Shown here: in pieces, positions 31,000 to 38,463 of the stretch
Layout of the letters: the number at the start of each line of letters is the position of its first letter
Numbering within the stretch: position 1 is the stretch's first letter
Source of the DNA: JALSHZ01 sp964614535
GTDB lineage: Bacteria > Pseudomonadota > Gammaproteobacteria > UWMA-0217
Length of the DNA: 64,000 nucleotides
NCBI GenBank assembly: GCA_964614535.1
Contig: CAZTOZ010000061.1
Span: 55,111 to 119,110 of the forward strand
Reading direction: 5' to 3'
Notes under the pieces: generated by a model
What the model was told of the DNA's origin: nothing
What the model saw: the letters and a program-made list of their open reading frames with translations, nothing else
Databases searched by the model: none
Made by a program: the position numbers and the translations under genes

Positions 31000-33678
31000 T
31001 CAGAGCTTCTCCATTTCGGCCCGGATACGCGAGTAACACTGCCGCAACGCCGCCCGATCGGCGCTTCCCGCCATCTCCTCGAGCCGGCGCCCGGCCGCCG
31101 ACAGGCTCCCGTGACCGAAATAACCGGTCAGGCCGTTGATCTGGTGGGCGATGGCCCTGACCCGGTCGCGATCCATGGCCGCGATGGCCGGCTCGAGCAT
31201 CGCCAGTTGCTCTTCCAGCGCCGCCCGGAAACACGCCGGTTGCCACAGCCCCTCCAGCGTGGCCGCGGCATCGGCCGATGCGGCGGTATCGACACGACGC
31301 TGCAACAACCGTTCGACGGTAACGATCACGTCGTCCGGTGAGACGGGCTTGTAGAGCGTTTCATCGAACAGCGCCGCCCGGGAATCCCTCGCCTCCCGGG
31401 TGAACAGATCGGCGGTGACCGCCACCAGTGGGGTGACGTCGTTGATGCTCTCCTCACGAATGAGTCGCGCCGCCGAGATGCCATCGAGCGCCGGCATGTT
31501 GATGTCGAGAAAGATGATGTCGTATTTCCTCTCCCGGGCCCGCTCCAACAATTCGAACCCATCGGCAGCACCGACCACCTCGACACCCGCCCGCTCCAGA
31601 CTCGCCTGCAACAGCTGTCGCGAAAAGTCGTTGTCGTCGGCCACCAGCACGGTGGCCTCCATCCGCCGCGCCCGCTGGCGCCGCCCGGGCGCCCTGATTT
31701 TCCTGGGCCCGCTGCAGTCGATCACCTGACGCAGATTCTCCAGCAGGCGCTGGCGGCGGATCGGCTTGGTGGAGACGACGATACAGGACTTCTTCTTCAC
31801 CAGACGCTGCTTATGGCGAACCTGCCCCTCGTCGCTGATCAGCACGAGAATCCGCAGGTCGAAATCCCGTGCGGCCTGCTGCAACCGCTCCATCCGCTGT
31901 GGCGGAAACTCCTGTGCCTTGCCGCCGATGACCAGCACCTCGAAGGCCCTGGCGCCCTCCACCGCCTCCTGCAACACCGTCTCCAGCGCGACCCTCTGTG
32001 GCTGCAGATAGACCTCCATGCCGAAGTAGAGCAGCGTATTCTTGATCGCCCGTCGCGACACCGCGTGGCTGTCCGCCACCAACACGCGGACACCGGCCAG
32101 CGCCCGACGTTGATCGTCCTCATCCGGCACGTCGTCCACCGCCGCCAGCGGCAGGGCGATGCAGAAACGGCTGCCGCCGAGCATGCTGTCGTCAAGCCAG
32201 ATGCGCCCCCCCATCCGCTCCATCAGCGAGCGGGAAATGGCGAGCCCCAGCCCGGTACCGCCAAAACGTTTCTGGATCGAGCTGTCCCCCTGGACGAACG
32301 GTTCGAACAGTTGATCGCGCATCTCGGCATCGATGCCGATGCCGGAATCGTCGACGGAGACCTGCAGAAAACGCTTGCCATCGTCGACCAGCGCCTCGGA
32401 GACGACCAGAATCTCGCCACTGTCGGTAAACTTGATGGCATTGATCAGCAGATTGGAGACGACCTGGCTGAAGCGCACCGGATCGCCCATGACGCAGTGG
32501 GGCGTGTCCCGATGGATCAGCAACACCAGCTCCAGCCCCTTGCGGTGGGCATCGCGGCTCAACAGCGACACCACATCCTCCAACACCGCCTCCGGTGAAA
32601 AGGGTTTCCGCTCCACCTTGAGCGTGCCGGCATTGAGGCCCGAATAGCTGAGGACATCGTCGATGATCGCCAGCAACTGCCGGCTGGCATTGTTGATGAT
32701 CTGGACATACTCCATGCTCTCGGTCCGGCCGGGGGACTTCTCCAGCAGCTCGGCAAAGCCGACGATGGCGTTGAGCTGGGTCCGCAGCTCATGGCTCACC
32801 AACGCCAAAAAGCGCTCCTTGGCCTTGCCGGCCTCGATCGCCTCACGCCGCGACGCCTCCAGCGCCACCTGTTGCTGCCGCAACGCCTCGACGGTCTGCC
32901 GCAATCGCGCCGTCGCCTGGGCCACACGCAGCTCCAGATCCTTCTGCGATCCCTCGATCGTCTTCACCATCCGGTTGATGCCCTGCTCCAGCTCACCGAA
33001 TTCGGCGCCGCTCCTTCGCGCCAGCCGCGACGACAGATCCCCCCGCTGCACCCGCCCCACCAGATCGGTGATCCGCTGGATCGGCGCCAGCAGCTCGCGC
33101 GCCAGCAGCAGCGCCAACAGCGACGCGAACAGCAGACCGAAGAGGATGAACAGCACACTGCGGACGATGACATCACGGGCGGTCGCGCGCAGATGATCAC
33201 GGGAGATATAGACCAGCACGCGGCCCAGCCGGTGATCCGGCTCGACGCCGCGCAACTCCTCGCTCTCGGCATCCTCGGCGGCCGTCGTCGGATAGACGTC
33301 ACGCTGGAATTCCAGCAGCCCGCCCGACCCGGCCCCGTGATGCGCACGAACGAAAAAACCGCTGCGGGATTTTCTCGCCACCACCCGCCCCTGATCGTCG
33401 AGGATGATGACCGCCTCCACCTCCGGCCCGAGAAACGCCTGCTCCACCAGATGCTGCAGCCGGGTCCGGTCGTCGATCAGCAGGCTGAACTCACCGGCGA
33501 AGGCGAGATAACGGGCGATGGCGTCGCCCCGCTGCTCCATGGCCGCCCGCATGTAGCCAAGATGTGCCTGGGTAAGATAGAAACCGATGGCGATGGAGAC
33601 CAGCACCATCGGCACGATGGCCAGAAAAAGCACCCGCCGGCGAATGCCCCAGCTGTGTTGGAAACGCCAGCGCTTCAT
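31000..33678 (-). CDS. Hybrid sensor histidine kinase with HAMP, two receivers and Hpt (BarA-like layout)
   Basis: The 892-residue inner-membrane kinase has TM1 at about residues 14-36, a periplasmic sensor to about 165, TM2, HAMP and a coiled coil. The HisKA box is FLALVSHELRTQLNAIVGFA, in which the usual RTPLN is RTQLN. The ATPase has GTGLGLAISRSLMERMGG. The next domain (about 525-645) is receiver-like but has VLVIGGKAQ where the Asp should be, so it is a pseudo-receiver. The second receiver is intact (IIFLDINMPALDG). The C-terminal Hpt has its His in IAHQINGLTGYFG. It overlaps the solute-binding-protein gene by four bases and belongs with the receptor and regulator upstream. Confidence 0.93.
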   Translation of the reverse strand: MKRWRFQHSWGIRRRVLFLAIVPMVLVSIAIGFYLTQAHLGYMRAAMEQRGDAIARYLAFAGEFSLLIDDRTRLQHLVEQAFLGPEVEAVIILDDQGRVVARKSRSGFFVRAHHGAGSGGLLEFQRDVYPTTAAEDAESEELRGVEPDHRLGRVLVYISRDHLRATARDVIVRSVLFILFGLLFASLLALLLARELLAPIQRITDLVGRVQRGDLSSRLARRSGAEFGELEQGINRMVKTIEGSQKDLELRVAQATARLRQTVEALRQQQVALEASRREAIEAGKAKERFLALVSHELRTQLNAIVGFAELLEKSPGRTESMEYVQIINNASRQLLAIIDDVLSYSGLNAGTLKVERKPFSPEAVLEDVVSLLSRDAHRKGLELVLLIHRDTPHCVMGDPVRFSQVVSNLLINAIKFTDSGEILVVSEALVDDGKRFLQVSVDDSGIGIDAEMRDQLFEPFVQGDSSIQKRFGGTGLGLAISRSLMERMGGRIWLDDSMLGGSRFCIALPLAAVDDVPDEDDQRRALAGVRVLVADSHAVSRRAIKNTLLYFGMEVYLQPQRVALETVLQEAVEGARAFEVLVIGGKAQEFPPQRMERLQQAARDFDLRILVLISDEGQVRHKQRLVKKKSCIVVSTKPIRRQRLLENLRQVIDCSGPRKIRAPGRRQRARRMEATVLVADDNDFSRQLLQASLERAGVEVVGAADGFELLERARERKYDIIFLDINMPALDGISAARLIREESINDVTPLVAVTADLFTREARDSRAALFDETLYKPVSPDDVIVTVERLLQRRVDTAASADAAATLEGLWQPACFRAALEEQLAMLEPAIAAMDRDRVRAIAHQINGLTGYFGHGSLSAAGRRLEEMAGSADRAALRQCYSRIRAEMEKL

Positions 33679-34673
33679 TGCCCCGTCCCGGGCGACCGGC
33701 GGGGACCCGGATTGGAAAACCCGGCCAGATCGCAGCCGGACTGCAGATTGAAATAGGCTCCCACCGCTTTGTTGCAGCTGGCCTGGAAATAGCGTGGAAA
33801 ACCCATGGCTGGCAATCGCGGCGGCCGATGTTCCAGCGCCTCGACGATCTCCTCGGCCGCCTGCAGCCCGATCTGCCGCGCCTCGGAATAGACGGCCGCC
33901 AGCGCCCCCGCCCGCACCATGGCGCTGGAATAGCCGATGACGGGCAACCGCCGATGGTAGGAGAAATAGAGTATCTGCTTGATCGCCTGCGTGGAGGTGA
34001 GCCGTGGATCGAATACGGTGATCAGCAGATCGATGTCCTTCTTCACCCGCTTGAGACGGGTCACGACCTGGCCGGCATTGGCGACACGAACCGGTTTCAG
34101 TTCGATGTCGAGACGGCGGGCCAGCCGTTGGAGGGCGGCGACATCGATCGCCGATTCTTCCGGCAACAGAATGCCGACACTGCGAAAACCGCCCCCCAGC
34201 GCGGCGGCGAGCCGCAATTGCCGCTGCGGCTGTGGGTCGAGAAACAGCACCGACAGGCGGTCACGCGGGACCGGGCGGCCGGCATCCCGCAGCGAATCGA
34301 GCAACGCATGATAGCTGGCATAGGGCACCAGCACCGCATAGATCGGAAATTCCCCCGGCCCTTCCAGCACGCGGCGCAACGCGCGTATGCCGACGGTGAC
34401 GACCAGTGCCGCGTCGGCCGGCCAGACCTCGCCCCGGGACGGATCCAGCGTCGCGGCCAGCAACGTGTGCAGCCGCTTCGTACCGTGGCGTGAAGCGCGC
34501 AGGCGATCGGCGATCTGCGTACTCACCTGGTGATACTCGTCGCTGTCACCGCTGAGAACGATGTAGATCTCCCCATCGGCAAGCGCCGCCGAGGCGCCCG
34601 GCACGAGGCCGGCCAGCAGCGCCCACAGCAGCCACCGCAGTATCGCCGAGAGGAATTGACGGCGCATGTTCAC
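33675..34673 (-). CDS. Periplasmic substrate-binding protein (ABC_sub_bind type) without a transporter
   Basis: The 332-residue protein begins with a signal (AILRWLLWALLAGLVPGASA) and has a type I periplasmic-binding fold. Recognisable pieces are ADAALVVTVGIRALRRVL, FRSVGILLPEESAIDVAALQ, YHRRLPVIGYSSAMVRAGAL and ARQIGLQAAEEIVEAL, as in the ABC_sub_bind family. No permease or ATPase gene is near. The stop overlaps the kinase ATG, so it most likely serves as the kinase's ligand sensor. The ligand is unknown. Confidence 0.85.
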   Translation of the reverse strand: MNMRRQFLSAILRWLLWALLAGLVPGASAALADGEIYIVLSGDSDEYHQVSTQIADRLRASRHGTKRLHTLLAATLDPSRGEVWPADAALVVTVGIRALRRVLEGPGEFPIYAVLVPYASYHALLDSLRDAGRPVPRDRLSVLFLDPQPQRQLRLAAALGGGFRSVGILLPEESAIDVAALQRLARRLDIELKPVRVANAGQVVTRLKRVKKDIDLLITVFDPRLTSTQAIKQILYFSYHRRLPVIGYSSAMVRAGALAAVYSEARQIGLQAAEEIVEALEHRPPRLPAMGFPRYFQASCNKAVGAYFNLQSGCDLAGFSNPGPRRSPGTGQ

Positions 34674-34834
34674 CTGGTCAAACGGTCAGTGGACAACCTG
34701 GCCGGCCGACGTCCGCCTCTCGATCATCGATTTCCATTTTCCCCACCATCGTCTTGTTGTTGAATTGCTATTTCTGGTCTTTCCCTGTGATTCCTCGCCG
34801 GCGCGTCATCATGGACACAAACGCCGGCGGCCTG

Positions 34835-36892
34835 CTAGAACTCGATACCCGCCTTGATGAAATATCGGGTCTCGAAGGTCGTCCTTCCCGACTTCTTGCT
34901 GATGTACTCCTGGTAGTCGTCACCGAGGTTCTGCACCACCAGCTCCAACCGGCCCTCGCTGCGATCGCTGCGGAAACGTTTTGCCAGGCGCAGATCGACA
35001 CGATCGTAGCCGTCGAGCCGGTCACCATCACCGATCCACTTGATACCGCTGCGGTAGTAATACCCCAGGCTCGCGCTCAGATCGGCCTCGAAATCGTGGT
35101 TGTAGAGCAGGCTGTAGGTCTGTTCCGGCGTGGCATCGTGCTCGATGCGGACTGGATCACCACTTCCGCCGCGGGAGAGGTTGCGCCGGCTCCGGGTGAG
35201 CGAATACTGGAACGACAGAAAGTCCCGCTTGCCCGGCCGCCAGCGGATCGCACCCTCGATGCCACTGATGCGGTAGCTGTCGTCGTTCATGTTGATCTGG
35301 GCACCGTCGGGAAAATAGGGCTCGGGAAAATCGACGTCCTGATAGTTGGAGATCAGGTCGGTGGCTTTTTCGTGGAACAGCTTGGCATCGAACTGAAGCG
35401 CCCCGTTGGCCGGGATGAACGCATAGCCCAGTTCCACCGCCACCAGCTTTTCCGGCTCGAGATCGCCGGGTGAATAGAAGATCTGGTTCAATGGCGAACC
35501 ATCGTCGAAGCGCACCACCGCATCCCAGTGCTGCTCGATGATCGACGGACTGCGCTGGGTGGCACCGACGCTCGCCCGTACCGCATGCCCCGGCGCGAAG
35601 CGGTAGTTTGCTGCCACTCTCGCCGAACCGAACGGCCCGATGAGGTCGTTGTGCTCGACGATGCCGCCCAGATGCAACGACAGCGCCTCGCCGACGGCCC
35701 ACTCACCATTGGCGAACAGTCTGGCGGAAGGGTTGTCCAGAAAATCACGGCGATTCAGGTGGGCCTCGCTGCGCAACCGGTCGAGCCGCATCCCGCCACC
35801 CCAGACGAAACGAAACACGGGGGACAACCGTTTGCGGATCTGGAATTCCAGATCGTAGCGCTCGGACAGGCCGTCGGCATAGTAGACCTGGACGGTCTGG
35901 TCCGGCCTGCCATCGATATAGAGCGGAATCAGCAGTGACGGAATGTCGGCGTAGGCTGACAACGGACCGAAATCACTGCGGTCGTGCTGCTTCTCGTAGT
36001 TGTGGTAGAACTGGATGAAGAACGAGTTGTCCTCGCCGCGGTTGTGCGTCCAGCGAAAGAACTGATAGTGGGCATTGACGTGTCCGTCGTGCGCCAGCTC
36101 GAAGACGGCCGTCTCCGGGTTGAGCGTGGCGTTCTGGCCGGTGACGAGCCCAAGCTGGATGTCCAGATCGTCCCTCGCCGTCGGCGACCACACCGCGCGC
36201 CAGGAGAGGTTCGTCAGACGCGAATCGTCGAAATCGGCGCCGTGATCGGGATCCATCTCGAAACCCTCGTCACGCTCCCAGCCGATACCGAAACGGTAGT
36301 CCATCTCCCCGATCGCGCCCGCGTGTCGAAACAGCAGCTCCCGCGTTTGCAGCGAGCCGGCGGTTACATCCAGCCAGGTACCGTGTTCGGCATAGGGCTG
36401 GCGGGTGATGATATTGATGGTCGCCACCATCGCGTTGGCGCCGAACACCGGCGCGTTCGGCCCACGCACGATCTCGATCCGTTCGATGTCCTCCAGCTCG
36501 ACCCCCAGCGTATTCCACTGGACGCTGGAGAGGATGTTGCCGTAGACCGAGCGTCCATCGACCAGCACCTCCAGCCGCGACGCCAGCGTGAACTCCTGGC
36601 CGTGATAGGCGACGACGAAATGTCCGCCGGTGGCGTGGGCCACCTGGAAACCAGGCACCAGCCGGAACACATCGGCGATCTCATTGAAGCCCGAAGCTTC
36701 GATCATTTCCCGGGTGATGACCGTCGTCGAGACCGGCGAGGTCAGCAACGGCTGGGGCAGCCGCGTGGCCGACATGACGATGGGGATATCGGTGAAGAAA
36801 GCCTCCTCGTCACCGACGGCCTGCAACTCACCGGCACCAGCCAGCCGCAGGCCAGACGCCACCAGCAACGCCATCATCACGCCCCGTTTCAT
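34835..36892 (-). CDS. TonB-dependent outer membrane receptor
   Basis: The 685-residue protein has a signal peptide (MKRGVMMALLVASGLRLAGA), a plug domain (about residues 30-150) with STTVITREMIEASGFNEIAD, VLVDGRSVYGN and IERIEIVRGPNAPVFGANAM, and a beta-barrel that ends in the required terminal Phe (YFIKAGIEF). ATG 36892 is chosen over 36958 because the signal peptide begins there and AAGG precedes it. It lies between the LuxR-type regulator (172 bp upstream) and the binding protein (161 bp downstream), all on the same strand. The substrate cannot be told. Confidence 0.93.
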   Translation of the reverse strand: MKRGVMMALLVASGLRLAGAGELQAVGDEEAFFTDIPIVMSATRLPQPLLTSPVSTTVITREMIEASGFNEIADVFRLVPGFQVAHATGGHFVVAYHGQEFTLASRLEVLVDGRSVYGNILSSVQWNTLGVELEDIERIEIVRGPNAPVFGANAMVATINIITRQPYAEHGTWLDVTAGSLQTRELLFRHAGAIGEMDYRFGIGWERDEGFEMDPDHGADFDDSRLTNLSWRAVWSPTARDDLDIQLGLVTGQNATLNPETAVFELAHDGHVNAHYQFFRWTHNRGEDNSFFIQFYHNYEKQHDRSDFGPLSAYADIPSLLIPLYIDGRPDQTVQVYYADGLSERYDLEFQIRKRLSPVFRFVWGGGMRLDRLRSEAHLNRRDFLDNPSARLFANGEWAVGEALSLHLGGIVEHNDLIGPFGSARVAANYRFAPGHAVRASVGATQRSPSIIEQHWDAVVRFDDGSPLNQIFYSPGDLEPEKLVAVELGYAFIPANGALQFDAKLFHEKATDLISNYQDVDFPEPYFPDGAQINMNDDSYRISGIEGAIRWRPGKRDFLSFQYSLTRSRRNLSRGGSGDPVRIEHDATPEQTYSLLYNHDFEADLSASLGYYYRSGIKWIGDGDRLDGYDRVDLRLAKRFRSDRSEGRLELVVQNLGDDYQEYISKKSGRTTFETRYFIKAGIEF

Positions 36893-37063
36893 CGCCTTAC
36901 GGGCGGCGCCGCTGTCGCCACGGTCCGGTCGCATCGCTCGGGTATCATCGCTTTCCATGGGCCTGGGTCGTCTCCTGATCCTGATCGTTCTGGGGGCAGG
37001 GTGCCAATACCGCGGCGGACACTACGACACGATGCCCTGGCCGTCCTGGCAACGGCGCACACT

Positions 37064-37702
37064 TCATGCGCGCTTGCCGCCAGCGCAGAGATTGTACTTG
37101 TCGGCCAGCCGGGTCGCCTGGGTCCGGTTTTCGACGTGGAGCGCCTTGAGGATCGCCGCGACGTGAATCTTCACCGTATGGTGCGAAATCCCGAGCTCCC
37201 GCGCGATCTCCTTGTTGGCGAGGCCCTCGCACATCAGGCAGAGCACGTCCACCTGCCGCTGGGTCAACGGTTCCAGCTTCGGCTCATCGACGGCCACTGC
37301 GCGGTGATTGCACAGCAGTGTCTCGGGCAGATAGATCCCGCCGGAGAGGATCAGCCGGATCGCATTCATCATCACATTCATCGCCATCGACTTGGGGATG
37401 TAACCGGCGGCACCGTAATCGATGGCCTTCTCGATCGTGGCGCGATCCTCCGACGCGGAGACCACCGCCACCCGCATCTCCGGAAACCGGTTGCAGAGGC
37501 GGGCCAGCGTGGACATGCCGTCCCCCCCCGGCATGCCCAGATCCAACAACAGCAGATCGAGCGCGCCATCCCGCTCCACCTCCCGCCAGACTTCCTCGAT
37601 CGTTGCGGCGACACCCACCTCGGCATCCGGGTGCAGTGTCTGCAACTGTGCCCGCAGGCCCTCACGAATCAGCTCATGGTCGTCGGCAACAAGAAATCGC
37701 AA
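37064..37702 (-). CDS. LuxR/NarL-family response regulator
   Basis: The 212-residue protein has a receiver domain starting LRFLVADDHELIREGLRAQL, with the phosphoacceptor Asp in LLLLDLGMPGGDGMSTLA, and a C-terminal LuxR helix-turn-helix, LTQRQVDVLCLMCEGLANKE followed by ARELGISHHTVKIHVAAI. I chose a TTG start at 37702 because AAGGAAGGGGGA precedes it directly; the frame opens at an ATG at 37762. It leads the group regulator - TonB receptor - binding protein - hybrid kinase and is the natural output of that phosphorelay. Confidence 0.9.
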   Translation of the reverse strand: MRFLVADDHELIREGLRAQLQTLHPDAEVGVAATIEEVWREVERDGALDLLLLDLGMPGGDGMSTLARLCNRFPEMRVAVVSASEDRATIEKAIDYGAAGYIPKSMAMNVMMNAIRLILSGGIYLPETLLCNHRAVAVDEPKLEPLTQRQVDVLCLMCEGLANKEIARELGISHHTVKIHVAAILKALHVENRTQATRLADKYNLCAGGKRA

Positions 37703-37809
37703 ATCCCCCTTCCTTTCCGGCGGCCGCCGGAGGCTGTATCGATGGTACAGACGGCAGGGCAAAATCTAACATATTCGGCGACGCCGACACGTCACCAGAC
37801 CCTTCGAAT

Positions 37810-37835
37810 GGAACTAGCTCTTCGGAGCTAGTTCC
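37810..37835. repeat. Perfect 11-bp hairpin with UUCG loop upstream of the LuxR-type gene
   Basis: GGAACTAGCTC (37810-37820) and its exact inverse (37825-37835) enclose TTCG. On plus-strand RNA this is a C(UUCG)G tetraloop, the most stable kind. No T-run follows on either side. It lies 108 bp upstream of the response-regulator start and could be an operator for that protein or part of a plus-strand RNA. Confidence 0.6.
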
Positions 37836-37984
37836 AGCACCACGGGATACCCCTAAGCTTCACAAGTCAATATCTTTTCACATTCAGTCACTTGCAGGAA
37901 AGAGAGCCCGTATTCCCTGCGATTTTCCCCAACTTCTCCTAGTCGTCACGGGTTAATGTCATCACGACGACGGATTGCTAGAGT

Positions 37985-38309
37985 ACCCATCAGCCATGGC
38001 GGTTGGGTCATCAAAGCTATGGCTGCGGAAGATCCTTCATCCGGTCTTCCGTTTGTATTACCGGGCTGACAGCCGATCTTCGGACGGACGACATCGGGAA
38101 CCGATGAGAGTCCGACATCGGGAGGGCCGACAACGGCCGGAGCGGCATCGGCATGCTGTAACAACGGGGGTTGGTTGCAGAGTGCTGGCTGAATGGCGCG
38201 ACGGGTCAACGATCTTCCCGACTTCCGGCAACCGTGCCCAGGCCCGGTCTTTGTAATTCCAGTGGGGGCTGGACTTGAGCTGACGCTTCGGCGTCAGCTT
38301 TATTTTTTT
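37985..38309 (+). ncRNA. Candidate structured RNA ending in an intrinsic terminator
   Basis: About 320 bases on the plus strand contain consecutive self-complementary segments: CAGCCAT/ATGGCTG (37991/38019), GGAAGA/TCTTCC (38027/38045), GGCT/AGCC (38064/38071), CGGAC/GTCCG (38081/38110) enclosing ATCGG/CCGAT (38093/38101), GGCCG/CGGCC (38125/38134) and a terminator. CGACATCGGGA occurs twice (38089 and 38113). The motifs of RNase P RNA, tmRNA, 6S RNA and common riboswitches were not found. It may be a free sRNA or the leader of the glucan synthase gene. A weak -10 (TAGAGT) is at 37979-37984. Confidence 0.4.
38278..38309 (+). terminator. Intrinsic terminator with UUCG loop
   Basis: AGCTGACGC (38278-38286) pairs perfectly with GCGTCAGCT (38291-38299) around TTCG, followed by a T-rich tract (TTTATTTTTTT to 38309). 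This is one of the strongest terminators in the window, yet there is no protein gene on its strand upstream for over a kilobase. That implies an unannotated plus-strand transcript. Confidence 0.85.
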
Positions 38310-38463
38310 GTGCCACCGGAAATGCCGGCTGGCGATCGCCCCGCCCTGTCTTTCCCCTGACATTCCGTTACACTATCCAGTGGCCGTGACATTTGCGACA
38401 CAAGCCGCAACCGGTCACAGGGCTTCTGTTGCAAACAACTGATATTTCAGCGTCTTATGTGAC

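Larger units (their letters stand above)
37703..38463. other. Long non-coding region before the glucan synthase gene
   Basis: No credible protein is coded here. It holds a perfect UUCG-capped hairpin (37810-37835), a series of stems from 37991 to 38274, and an intrinsic terminator (38278-38309), then 150 bp leading to the next gene. In the last part TACAAT at 38491 lies inside the longest reading of the next gene. The region is described further as a candidate RNA. Confidence 0.6.

Noticed and set aside
37985..38309. 6S RNA, tmRNA, RNase P RNA or a CsrB-type RNA as identity of the hairpin-rich region
   Set aside because: The conserved cores of the first three are missing, and the GGA triplets are not in the AGGA context or number expected for CsrB/RsmZ.
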